DNA of 64,000 nucleotides. It comes from Incurvaria masculella (lineage: Eukaryota > Arthropoda > Insecta > Lepidoptera > Incurvariidae). This document shows, in pieces, positions 52,737-63,095 of this stretch (position 1 is its first letter; every line of letters starts with the position of its first letter). The stretch spans positions 17,732,001 to 17,796,000 of the forward strand of contig OX335657.1 in assembly GCA_946894095.1 (NCBI GenBank). Reading direction: 5' to 3'. Below the pieces are notes generated by a model. It made no database searches. It saw nothing but the letters and a program-made list of their open reading frames with translations, and was not told the DNA's origin. The position numbers were made by a program, and so were the translations under genes.

Positions 52737-54954
52737 AACTATGCGTTAGGAATGTTCCGATGGCCATCGCGCGTCTATGCCAATGTCAAAGTTTTCTAAA
52801 TCAGTCCTTTGTATAAACACAGACCTGTTTACGCTGAGACGCCGTATATTTGTGAGAGGTTCGTCGAATGTTTAACAAATAAACACTGTCGCGTCTGTCA
52901 CTTCATTTTCTTTATTCGGGAAGGTGATTGCGTTTGGATTACCGTTTTTTTAACTTCCCAATTCCATATTAAAATTTGATAATTAGGTTTTTCGCAGGCA
53001 ATTTAGATGGATTAACGCTGCTATTTTATGCTTGAAAGTAAGTTTTTTGTATCAAGTAAATCGGGGTAATGTTTCAAAGGATGTCAGTGTCAGTTGTGCA
53101 AGACGGTTTTGAACTAATATAAAATGAAGAATTGTTCTAAGAAATGTCTAACAAGTTCTCAGGGAACTTGTATTGTAAGTAAGCTTTTAAAGGCTAATCT
53201 GACTAAACCTTACCTAATATAATCTTAATATAATCCTAACCTTACCTGCGAATCTTCTCAGCGATTGATATTGCAATTTTCTATACGTATACCTAAAAAT
53301 ATTGTGCGGACAATAGCAGAAATTCTTAAGTCGTTATGTTTTATGATTTATTTCTTAACCTATGGGTACTACTAGCTGCGATACCTGTCCCATATTGGGA
53401 CTTTTATTTTATTATACATATTTATCCCCATTTAATAAATATTTATTCTTGCAATGGCAGCGTTACTAAAAAATTCGAACATTTGAACCTAATTTTCCCC
53501 GGTAGTAAAAGTATAAAGTCAAAATAAGTTCACGTGCTCTTCAAATTATATCGGTTCCAGGCGATAGATTTTCATCGGAAGTCAGGTAAAAAAAATCATT
53601 GCCGCTCCAATTTCATGGTATTACTAGGGCTATTCGGGCCCGAACTAAAAAAAAAACTATTTTATCCTCACATACAGTAGTGAGCGAGGCTCTCGAGGTA
53701 ATAACAGAGTGGAAGAGGAATACCTACTACACTGACTGGGTAAGAAAGAAGGAGGTTGTTGCTAAAAGTCTACATAACCCTAATGCCAGCAGTAGCACAG
53801 AAGATATCAGCGGATGAGCAAGCAGCAAACGGGACGTTGCCCGGCTATTTATAGAACATCTAATTGGAGTCCTGGTACAGTTGACAACCGAGCAGCAGCG
53901 CATCGTAAAAACAATTTCTGCATAACCCCGGCTACCGCCGTAAGATAATCTCGGTGAGATATCAGTGAATAATTCGTAAAGAAGACTAATTATGTAGAGT
54001 GACTTTGCAGCCTGAAGACACACTGTCACACACAGACGAAGAATCACTGTGCATATAATCTTCGTCACAGAGATTCATCAACTAAGCGGTCGACGAAAGC
54101 TGTTCCCTTATCTTTTCAGTCCCTCCATATCTTGCCGAAGATCTAGGGAAATCATATTGAAGAAATCTCAACATAGGTATTTTTCTAAAACTGTCAAGTA
54201 AGTTTGATAAATCAGGTCCTTGATACTATCTGACATATCAGAAGACAGTTCTTTAAAATCATTGAAACTATTTCTAAACGATCAGAAATGATAAGAGACA
54301 GAATGTTTCACGTGAAATTTTTAACTTTTCGATTGTTATGGTTTGGTTAATCATTCATATTCGTGCTTTGAAAACATATCTTTTTGAAGCGAATGTTTGT
54401 TCGGGACGTTTGGGATGATGAGACGAGACGAGATGAGACAATCACGGGTAAAATAGTATAGTTGACTGACGCAAAGAGCACTGCATCAGCCACCATTTTG
54501 TCTGCTATATACTTTTTTAAAGCAATAAAAATTTCACGTCGATTGTTAAAAGCTGTCAGGTGTAGCGCGTAACACTTCTCGTCTGGAATACAAATAGGCC
54601 CTGGAGGTCGGTGGTTCCAATCTTCATATTTTTTTTATAATTTTAGATATAAAAAAAGATAATATTTGTCAACATATCGTTTTGCCGTCATCGCGAATTG
54701 GAAAACCTAAGTTCGACAAATGTTATGTACACCAACGGTGGTGTACAAAAAAAAGTACCCACATACAGGTTTTTTTCATAAAAAAAAACCCCTTTTAGAT
54801 AGATTCGATATCTATAATGTGGATTACTATTCTATGATAACAAAATACTCCCTTGCCGAAATCAAATAATATTATTTAATAATTAGATTTTACCCAGACT
54901 CATCGAAAAATGCAAGGAAATTGTATGCAATTAAAAAAATCTTCATTTTCTTTT
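52737..54954. other. No gene recognised
   Basis: The frame at 53599-53817 (VVSEALEVITEWKRNTYYTD) is the most protein-like stretch but has no domain I know. TACACCAACGGTGGTGTA near 54728 is a short palindrome. Confidence 0.4.
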
Positions 54955-55165
54955 TATTAATATTAATATGACTTTTTAATATGGCCTTCAATTCCATCAG
55001 CGATTCGATCATTATCTCCTCTGTGGTCGCGAAACTTTTTTTTTCTTTCAAAGTTCTCTTCATCTTTAGGAACGGGAAAGAGTCGCTCGCGGGCCAAGTC
55101 GAATGCGGTGACTGAAGCATCAATGCGGTCTGAGCTGACTGACTGAATGAGTTATTCTTCAACGT
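54955..55165 (-). pseudogene. Mariner-type transposase relic
   Basis: The minus strand reads a decayed form of the catalytic C-terminus: LMLQSPHSTWPASDSFPF in the place of a PPYSPDLAPxDFFLF block (final catalytic Asp still present), then KMKRTLKEKKSFATTEEI and SLMELKAI, the standard downstream sequence. The N-terminal two thirds and the terminal repeats are not visible. It is not derived from the intact mariner at 43041, whose equivalent region is quite different (RSLQNSLGSVRLTSREDC), so a second mariner lineage has been active. Confidence 0.75.
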
Positions 55166-55501
55166 GCGGTGTTACCATAGAAAATAACTCTCCGAGTGAA
55201 CAGGCAAGTGAGCGACTAAATCTGACATGTAGTTGCATTTTATGCCATGTCCCATGCTGACTGCGAAACGACGTATTATTTGGCCAATTGAACTGGAATT
55301 TAACTGAGAGATCAGTTTGAATAAAACACCTTGACCGTCATGGTCAAGTTGTTTTATTCACCCTTGGCCTTTTTTGCTTATGGCCTTACGCAAACGGCGT
55401 AAACGTATTTATCAAGCTTAAGATGTTTATTTTCTCTTGAGTGTCCCACGTTATCCAACGACACCTCACGTTCTTTTATAAAGACACTGCGATAACTCAT
55501 T
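55166..55501. other. No gene recognised
   Basis: TTGAATAAAACACCTTGACCG faces CATGGTCAAGTTGTTTTATT at 55317-55357, a short hairpin. Nothing else is seen. Confidence 0.4.
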
Positions 55502-56003
55502 AACCGACTTCAAAAAAGGAGGAGGTTCTCAATTATACAGCTTGTTTTATGTTTGTTACCTCAGAACTTTCGACTGGGTGAACCGATTTTGATGATTTCC
55601 AATCGAAAGCTGGTGCTTCCACTTTGGAAATTTGGTTTAATTCTGACAATGTCATCCATGAGAAAATCATAAAAGTCTTCAATGTGCATCAAGTATGTGC
55701 GCGACAAATGGACGAATAACTCAATGTCACGCAATCGTTTTCGATTATTTCTGTTTTTATCAGAAAGGACGTTTAAATTAGTAAGTGTACTTCAGATTCA
55801 CAAAAAAATTAAAAAAGAAACAAACATTTTAAGAAAAAAACCGACTTCAAAGAAAGAGTATTCCAAAACAAATTAACGTGCACTAAAAAGAAAAAAAATT
55901 GTTGTCATTTTTGTAGTTACGATTATTGTTATTTTTTGAGTCTTTTTTTACTTTTTAGTGCATGTTAATCTGTTTTGGAATACTTTTTCTTTGAAGTCGG
56001 TTT
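55502..56003. repeat. Rep-G copy 3, both modules
   Basis: AACCGACTTCAAAAAAGG at the left. The second module is an inverted repeat: ACCGACTTCAAAGAAAG and GTATTCCAAAACAAATTAAC face GTTAATCTGTTTTGGAATAC and CTTTGAAGTCGGTT. The central TTAGG-like piece seen in copy 1 is absent. Confidence 0.85.
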
Positions 56004-56436
56004 TTTTTTGATAACATTTTTGTGATTAAAACAGTAAAACCTTCGATGGCGTACAAAAAACACCACTAGGACGAAACAAGTCAACATTTTGACATGACAA
56101 CATTGGACATTCACCCGAGCGGAGCTTCTAAATTTCCAAACTGCACAGGATCACCCGATGGGATAACTTGAACATTGCCTAAAAATGTATCTATGGACGA
56201 GATTGACAAGAGGATTGAAGCTCTGTCTCTGTGACAGCAAAAGTGCCGCGTCAGTGTTGCTGTCTCTTTTGCTGTCAAAAGTGTCGGACACACTTTCCCG
56301 TCTAGCTCTCATCTGAGAAACGCGTTATAAGGAACATAGTTCCAAAAAAATTGGTACACATTTCAATTTGTGTCGTAAGGATTCTTTTTCTTCTTGCAAT
56401 GAGTTCTTGCGATATAGACTTATCGCGTTTTTGACT
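56004..56436. other. No gene recognised
   Basis: No supported feature. Confidence 0.4.
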
Positions 56437-56545
56437 CGTTGGACGTTCTAGCGGGTAGTGCCATCTAGCGCCATGCTAACTAGCTTCTATGAAATATGTG
56501 AAACTAGCAGCTCTTTGTAGAGGGCGCTGGGACGCCACACAGGTA
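56437..56545. repeat. Dispersed ~110 bp repeat, copy 2
   Basis: GTTGGACGTTCTAGCGGGTAG, CCATCTAGCGCCATG, CTAACTAGCTTCTATG and TAGAGGGCGCTGGGACGCC correspond to 26757-26870 in the same orientation. Confidence 0.7.
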
Positions 56546-57102
56546 AAACAAAAGAAAGGAGTTGTGCCATCTAGCGCGCCTGCACAAACCTAGTTGCAGA
56601 CGTATTGAAAAGTTTGTGTGGATGGAAACAGACTTGGCGATCGTATTTCGGGAGCACATTTGCGCGCAGAGACGATGTTTGAACTCTGTGGGCATACGAC
56701 GCGACACGCCTGCGGCTTCCCATAAGATCATATGCACTAATCGTTCATACAACCACACGGCACTTCTCCCTTTTCTCTTCTGCAGTTCGAACGTACCACG
56801 GAGCGATAAGTGAAATTCCACACAATAAATAATGTCCACATTAGCCATTATCGCTTTTGTGGCCGACTCCGCGTTGAAGAGTGGATAGATTCTTAAAATC
56901 GGTCGCAAATACTCCAACAGATAACACCGAAGTGTCCACACTCCGCTCATATCGTTTCGTTATCGAGTTCTATTGGGGCGAATGAATGGATTCTGTTTTA
57001 TATTTCTCGAATCATACGTCATAAACACGATTAATGGCCTTTCATTGATAACCGAAGTGTTTAGTAATGTTTGTCTTTTTGCGAAATGGGTTTGTTTTAT
57101 TC
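56546..57102. other. No gene recognised
   Basis: CpG-rich in part (56570-56800), with opposing frames of 83 and 148 codons; neither has a recognisable domain. Confidence 0.35.
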
Positions 57103-57390
57103 ATTTGCGTCCACTGTTGGACATACGCCTGTTCAATTTTCCTCCAGGCCTCCCGGGCTTCAGCGGTACGGAATCACTGCTTTCCACCGACGCACTTGAA
57201 GTCGTCGTCCCACCTGGCGGGTGGTCTTCCCACACTCCGTTTCCGGCCACACGGCCGCCAGTGTAGGACACGGTTACTCCAACGGTCGTCGTCCCTTCGG
57301 CTGACGTGGCCAGCCCACTGCCACTTGAGCTTAGCCACCTTGAGCTTGTCCAATATCGAATACTTTGGTACGTCGGCGATTGAATTCACA
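57103..57390 (-). pseudogene. RTE retrotransposon 3' fragment
   Basis: Reads KLKWQWAGHVSRRDDDRWSN, VLHWRPCGRKRSVGRPPARW and DDDFKCVGGKQ, nearly the same as the C-terminus of the copy at 38666, but the last ~25 codons contain a frameshift. It begins (5'-truncated) near 57390. The 3' edge CAGTGGACGCAAATGAATAA lacks the TGACTGACTGA tail. No target duplication is evident. Confidence 0.88.
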
Positions 57391-57529
57391 TTTACGGGGA
57401 AATCTGAATCTGTTCATTTAGCTTAATCTCATTTGCTCTAAAAATGCGTTCGACAAGTCAGTTTTAACCCACACGAATCTCCAATAGGCCTGCGCTTATG
57501 TTTTCCAGTTTTCGAGTGCATGAATGTAT
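57391..57529. other. No gene recognised
   Basis: Spacer without features. Confidence 0.4.
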
Positions 57530-57563
57530 CTAATAAATATTATAAAGGGGAAAGTTTGTAATA

Positions 57564-57618
57564 ATGGATGGATGGATGGATGGATGGATGGATGGATGGA
57601 TGGATGGATGGATGGATG
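57564..57618 (+). repeat. (ATGG)n microsatellite
   Basis: About 13.5 perfect ATGG/GGAT units inside the Helitron-like element. Confidence 0.95.
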
Positions 57619-57795
57619 TTTGTTACTCTTTCACGTAAAAACTACTGAATGGATTCTAATGAAACTTTACAATAATATAGCTTATACATCAGAATAACAC
57701 ATAGGCTACAATTTATAAAGATATTGTGCCCATGGCCTTTAGAACTTTCACGGGGCTGCGAAAACGATGCCGGCAGCGCTACTTCACACCAGGGG

Positions 57796-57880
57796 GAGCT
57801 GGGCCGGGGGCGGTGGCGGGAGCGGGGCCGGGGGCGGGGCGGGCGGTGCGACGGGGGCGGGTGAGGGGGGGCGGGTACAG
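57796..57880 (+). other. G-rich tract with many G-runs
   Basis: Roughly a dozen runs of three or more G within 85 bases (for example GGGCCGGGGGCGG, GGCGGGAGCGGGG, GGGTGAGGGGGGGCGGG), far above the local AT-rich background and able to form G-quadruplexes on the plus strand. It forms part of an 80-codon frame full of Gly, Ala and Arg that I regard as non-coding. Confidence 0.75.
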
Positions 57881-58693
57881 CTTGGTATTTCCCGCAACTT
57901 TAGGACTACTTGGTAAAATCCTTGAGAACCAATTACTCGATTTAGATGCGGATTGTATCTACGTCTAGCCTGATTCTACTCAAAACTTATAGGCTACATA
58001 ATATAACGCTTCATTACCAGAAGGGTGAGTAGAGAGTGTTAAATTCTTATAACTTGCGAACCAATAACTCGATTTATGTGCGTATTTTATCAATGTATAG
58101 GATACCTGGGAGCAGTCAGGTTCGAGATGGGTTACTGTTATCGATGTTGAGGCTGTGGGTTGGAGTCCACGCAAAACTTACCTACATTACACGTTACCTA
58201 CTTACTAGGTAAACAATGTTGCAGTGCAAGTGCAGAAAGGTTCTGGCGGCAAATGCTTTTTTTTTAAATAGCCACCAAATGTCAACGAAGCTCTAAATGG
58301 GAATTATTGGATGTTTCTTATTAAATCATGATATTTCATCTCGAACGATCTTGATTAAATTTGGTAGATGGATACATTGTCCTGGACCAGTTTGACCCTA
58401 TTATGGATCAGCCATGTGAGCTACTTTATCCATGAAATAATTTAGCCGACACTAACCCGACCGGAGCCGGGTACCGCAGCTAGTGTATGTATATTTCTTT
58501 AGCACGCTCTGCAGCCTAAACGACTTGATGGATTTTAGCTTGACAGGTCTTCTTAGATTCGTCTCAATTGTGAGTGTGACACTGGGTATATCAAAATTAT
58601 AAAAAAAAATCTTTTTTTTTTTTATAATTTTTTTGAATTGGAGTCAGCTGGTCTCATAGTAGGCATGCTAGAAGGCATATCTCCTTCCTTTTT

Positions 58694-58957
58694 AGGGTTC
58701 CGTACCCAAAGGGTGAAAACGGAACCCTAATACTAAGCCTCCGCTGTCCGTCCGTCCGTCCGTCCGTCCGTCCGTCTGTCCGTTTGTCACAGGGCTGTAT
58801 CTCATGAACCGTAACAGGTAGGAAGCTGAAATTTTCACAGATTATGTATTTATTTTGCCGCTATAACAACAAATAGGTAACATTATAAAATAATATTAAT
58901 TAAAGGGGGGGCCCATACAAAAACGTGTGTGCGAGTCCGACTCGCACTTGCCTTTTT
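58694..58957 (-). repeat. Rep-A, first of a tandem pair
   Basis: AGGGTTCCGTACCC to TCGCACTTGCC. The GGTACGGAACCCTTC part before the palindrome and the GGCCGG at the end are deleted. Only four bases of T and A separate it from the next copy. Confidence 0.9.
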
Positions 58958-58959
58958 TT

Positions 58960-59262
58960 AGGGTTCCGTACCCAAAGGGTGAAAACGGAACCCTATTACT
59001 AAGCCTCCGCTGTCCGTCCGTCCGTCCGTCCGTCCGTCTGTTCGTCTGTCACAGGGCTGTATCTCAGTAACCGTAACAGGTAGACAGCTGAAATTTTCAC
59101 AGAGTGTGTATTTATTTTGCCGCTATAACAACAAATACGTAAGATTAAAAAATAATTAAAATTAAAGGGGGCTCCCATACAAAAAACTTTTTTTGTTTTT
59201 TTATTTTTTACTATGGTACGGAACCCTTCGTGTGCGAGTCCGACTCGCACTTGGCCGGTTTT
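58960..59262 (-). repeat. Rep-A, second of a tandem pair
   Basis: Full length with all boxes and an intact CTTGGCCGGTTTT end. It is in the same orientation as its neighbour, which it abuts. Confidence 0.92.
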
Positions 59263-59275
59263 TTAATTTTATCTA

Positions 59276-59513
59276 TGGATGGTACCAACGGCTGACTTAA
59301 ACGCACACACGTAGGAAGGGAAGGGCATATCTCATTTATCTACGGATGGTACCAACGGTTGACTTAACCGTACAAACGTAGCAAGGGAAGGGGGACCCAT
59401 AGTTTTAAATGGATTCCGACACATGGAACGCATTGGTGACGCACAGAAAGAGAAAGAAAGTGGTGGTAAACGGGCGGGGAAAGCAAATCCCCGTACCCTT
59501 GTACCACGAGCAG
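59276..59513 (-). repeat. SINE-T with tRNA-type head, partial
   Basis: GATGGTACCAACGG, GACTTAACCG, GGGACCCATAGTTTTA and GGATTCCGACAC are the body. AAGAGAAAGAAAGTGGTGG and CGGGCGGGGAAAG follow, then CAAATCCCCGTACCC, matching the linker and tRNA-type head seen at 37300-37440. The body start is duplicated: GATGGTACCAACGGCTGAC at 59279 and GATGGTACCAACGGTTGAC at 59345. The tail is missing. Confidence 0.75.
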
Positions 59514-59639
59514 GTCAAATGTATGCATCTTAGATGTTTTCTATGTTATCCATTATCTAAGGTATGCATAATGAATAAGAAAAACAAGATGTCTGATATG
59601 CGTGTGGCCCAGTATCGATATCATCGCACAGGCGACGTT

Positions 59640-60112
59640 GAATTTGACCCACTTCCGCTATCGGGCTGAATAAACACGTTTGATTGCACTATTACTTATA
59701 AACATGCTTAGAAACATAACAAACTAAAAAAACAATAATAAAGTGTTAAAAAACATTAAAAAAAGGTTTTATTTCTTCTCTCTTCTTCTTTTATTTCTTA
59801 AATAAAACCGATTAATGTATTACGTTATACAATTGATGTGGTATAAAAGCTTGTGTCAAGTTCAAATTACATGTTGTATTCTTACACTGGTAAATCTCGC
59901 AAAAAACTTTCAATCATATAAATTGTCTAATAATACATTGATAGGGTTTATTTTCTTCTTATTAGAGCTTTTAAATAAAAAAAAAATTTTATAGCATTTA
60001 TTTTTGTAATTTATTTGTTTGGTTCGACAGATTAGTAAGCATGTTTCTAAGTAATCGTGCTTTGTTGTGCCAAATTTCAGCCCGATAGCCTCAGTGGAAG
60101 TAAGTCAAAAAT
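59640..60112. repeat. Inverted-repeat element with ~80-bp arms
   Basis: Left arm: TTTGACCCACTTCC, ATCGGGCTGAATAAA, GCACTATTACTTATAAACAT, GCTTAGAAACAT. The right arm in reverse has TTTGACTTACTTCC, ATCGGGCTGAAATTT, GCACGATTACTTAGAAACAT, GCTTACTAAT. The interior is extremely AT-rich. It fits a MITE or fold-back element. A third partial module, AAGTGGGTCAAATG, lies at 60212. No target duplication was found. Confidence 0.65.
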
Positions 60113-60265
60113 AACTAAGGTACAAAAAGGCTTTCCTATATATTTTTTTAATATGGCCGTGTAATCCGATTTACATGTTCATGAAACATTTCAGCTCAAT
60201 CGCAAATCGAGAAGTGGGTCAAATGTTACTTGCAAGACTCATCATATCAGGGTTTTAAAATATAA
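60113..60265. other. Spacer with partial arm-like module
   Basis: CATTTCAGCTCAATCGCAAAT and GAAGTGGGTCAAATG parallel the right arm of the preceding element. Confidence 0.35.
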
Positions 60266-60555
60266 CCGGCCAAGTGCGAGTCGGATTCGCACACGAAGGG
60301 TTCCGTACAAGATTTAACAAAAAAAAATATTTTAACACATTTTTTGTATCCTTTAATTATTATTATTATTTTATTTTACCTATTTGTTGTTATAGCCGAA
60401 AAATAAATACACACTCCGTGAAAATTTCAGCTTCCTGCCTATTACGGTTCACGAGATTCAGCCCTGTGACAGACGGACGGACGGACGGACGGACGGACAG
60501 CGGAGGCTTAGTAATAGGGTTCCGTTTTTACCCTTTGGGTACGGAACCCTAAAAA
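60266..60555 (+). repeat. Rep-A
   Basis: CCGGCCAAGTGCGAGTCGG with a T for C in the palindrome (GGATTCGCAC), a shortened GTTCCGTAC-to-GTATCC section, six GACG units, and an intact CTTTGGGTACGGAACCC end. Confidence 0.92.
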
Positions 60556-60737
60556 CGGCTTACTCATGTTGTATCGATAATATTTCACGACGTTTCGGAC
60601 CAATCATATATATTATTTGCAAGATTCCACGACGCACAAGTGAGGTTAAATAAAAGCTTTAGCTTCTAGGATATGGATCTCTTTCTTTCTTAACCACATT
60701 TACGTTAAGAATGAAGGTCAACAAATAGTTACTAATC

Positions 60738-60935
60738 AATTCCGTCGAAAAACTGTAGATCCCCTTTCTACTTACCCTGTTGGAAGAAGAGATAATCCAA
60801 GCGTTGTCCGTGTATTCCATCAAGTTCTGAAAGGAAAGATCCTTGTATGGCACCTAATACCTTTGGGAACGTGGTATTTGGGTTAATATTAAGACAGAAG
60901 GTCTGACCTGTGTCCAGTTCCATAAAACATATTAA
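60738..60935 (+). repeat. SINE-T body and tail, diverged
   Basis: AAACTGTAGATCCCC, TTCTACTTACCCTG, CGTTGTCCGTGTATTCCATC, AAGGAAAGATCCTTGTATGG, CACCTAATACC, GTCCAGTTCCATAAAAC. Internal deletions remove the TACCATCGCATTGG and TGTAGCCG boxes. Confidence 0.75.
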
Positions 60936-62783
60936 AACAAGAATCCCTATCATGGCCATTTATGTTAAATCTAATCCGCTTTACAAGACTGTAACCAGTA
61001 ACTATCAGATTATTAATATCGAAGTTGTCCACTGAACTATTTTAATGAAATAACTTAATATCATTAAAGCATCAATGAACATAACAGAAATAGTAAAGAT
61101 CTCATGTATTATTGAATAGACCTAGAATTTTCTAGAAAATAAATGGTCCCTGCATAGTTTGTGTTTAGCCGGATGTCATAATTAACTACTTTAGCCTCAT
61201 ATAAAAAAACCGGTCATGCGTAAACGGGTTCACGTTCCGTCACTGCTGGACATGGGGCCTTAAGACTTATCCCACACTATTATAAGAAATTTGCCCTCAC
61301 CTGATGATTATTTTGCAATTTCACATAAAAAAAAGTGCGCTTCAGAAATCTATTCAGCTTCAGAAGTCATTGGCGCCTACTATAAGACACGCTAGAAACT
61401 ACTGAAAAATAGGAAAAAATAAAAACATTACTTAAATCTATATAGTTTTTAAATGAGCAGGTCTCCGGCACAGAACCACACCACGCCACAGAAAATTAGC
61501 GAAAATTTGACCGACGCGGACGTCAAAATATGTTCCTGTTCAGAATAAGCCCCTAATTCAAATGCAGAATACTTGACGCACTGATTTTCAATCAGACCGT
61601 AAATCTCTTAATTTACCAATGGCTTCTATAAAGTGCCTCTCTTGAGTGTAAACCCATTTTGTTGGGAGCAAAAACTCGCCATTCCATCATCGAATGCTAA
61701 CACGCCGCTAGCCCACACGAGGAGTGCGTTTGTAACACCGTCGGCTGCCTTTTTAGATGTCCCTAGGCTCGTAGGAATTTTAATGAGAATGTTCTCACTG
61801 AACACCTAGCCGCGTGCCGCACCTCAATGCTAGCTAAGAGAGTGGTAGGCTTGGCGATCTTCCCACGTCTCGCACGTCCGTCGCGCCGGAAGAGTCACTC
61901 AATTATAGGTATTTTAGAAAATCGTCGAGAGCAGCTCTCTGGAAAGTGTTTTCTTTCCTGATTCGCATGCGGATTCTTCGTCTCCGTCGTCAATATCTAA
62001 ATGTGCTATAATAAGGAGAAGCTCCAACCTGGTAAAATGCTGTCCTGGGCAGGCGGGGCGAACTTTGAATAACGGGCGACTCACCTGTTACACAATGCCC
62101 TGTAATTCCGTTTGAGATTCCACGAGTCTTTTCCTAAAACATTGAAAAATCTTATGTATGCGATTGGCTATTTCTTTTTTGCTAATTTCATCAGTGGTAT
62201 CTGTGGATAAGTTTGTGAAGCCACGTATTGGGGAACAGAAGTCGAAACAATTTATTGAAATGTCTCCAAAATGTTATTGAACGAAATCATTGAACTTAAT
62301 GGACGACATTAGGAAATAGACACCCACGTATACAAGTGTGCCACCGGATGCCGCTTATACTGGGCCGATTAACATCTTCCGGGAAGAGTTAGGGAATGCT
62401 GAGCAAGAGGCGTACTAGCGGAACTAACGTGATACCGCTCGGCTCAGGATTTTTTCTTTTGAGCTACTGTATTCTGAGAGATAATAGAAAACTTATCACA
62501 TTTCGATTTTCTGCTTGGTGGTATGCCTGTAGACTAGATATATATTTAATGTATATTTTTGTTATATACTGCCTTGTATCAAAAATAAGGATAGCTTTTT
62601 ACACCAGCATAATTCTGATTTGGTTACAAATTAATATAAAACAATATGTTATTTATTTTTTTAATTCATAACTAATGATAAGATTATTATAAAACATGTG
62701 TGTGAATCACAATTTCTAGTCTTCGCATATAAATCGTCGCAATATGAATAAATAATAGTAAATCATAAGGTGACACAGCAGGT
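60936..62783. other. No gene; one diverged Rep-A-like piece
   Basis: 61206-61245 carries the CCGGTCATGCGTAAACGGG relative of Rep-A. Around 61236, CACTGCTGGACATGGGGCC faintly recalls the RTE 3' sequence. 61660-62090 is CpG-richer, but no exon can be supported. Confidence 0.4.
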
Positions 62784-63095
62784 TCAGCCAAGCTCTTGCT
62801 CGTGGGTTCTGATGCGGAAAATACCAGCACCGTATTCAAACCCGGCACTTTGTATCTTCTTTCTTGTGTCTCTTATTCTGGATGACACTGCTCTTATGGC
62901 CGAAATTAGCATTTTGTTTTGACCCATCCCGCTATCTGTGAGAATGGCTTGTGCCATTTCTCGCTCAAACGTGTGGTTGTTTTCTTTATAAAGCTATCAT
63001 ATTCTACGCCGACAGCACCATCACAAGATATTATTAGTGGTGTGAAAGAAGCCCTGAGGTTTTCTGCTGCTCTGTTGTAGTTTTGATGCCACCAA
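62784..63095 (-). pseudogene. Retroelement-like C-terminal fragment
   Basis: Open for about 103 codons to a TGA at 62784-62786, with no in-frame Met near its start, so it is easily missed. It reads CDGAVGVEYDSFIKKTTTRL, EKWHKPFSQIAGWVKTKM and LISAIRAVSSRIRDTRKK. The pattern D-G-x-x-G-x-E, then W-x-x-P-x-S-x-x-x-G-W-V, then R-A-x-x-x-x-I-R-x-x-R, resembles a C-terminal block I associate with reverse-transcriptase-bearing elements in various animals. I cannot name the clade. An in-frame TAA lies a few codons upstream of 63095. Confidence 0.45.

Larger units (their letters stand above)
57530..58484 (+). repeat. Helitron-like non-autonomous element (probable)
   Basis: AAAGGGGAAAGTTTGTAATA, then an ATGG array, then GTTTGTTACTCTTTCACG, AAAACTACTGAATGG and AGAATAACACATAGGC, a phrase order I know from common lepidopteran repeats. 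Two related segments follow (AACTTATAGGCTACATAATA, CGAACCAATAACTCG). The far end, CCGGAGCCGGGTACCGCAGC followed by TAGTG, fits a Helitron 3' end: GC-rich hairpin then CTAG. The 5' end is not certain. Confidence 0.5.

Noticed and set aside
57726..57968. Gly/Ala/Arg-rich 80-codon protein
   Set aside because: It is produced by the G-rich tract within a probable Helitron-like repeat.
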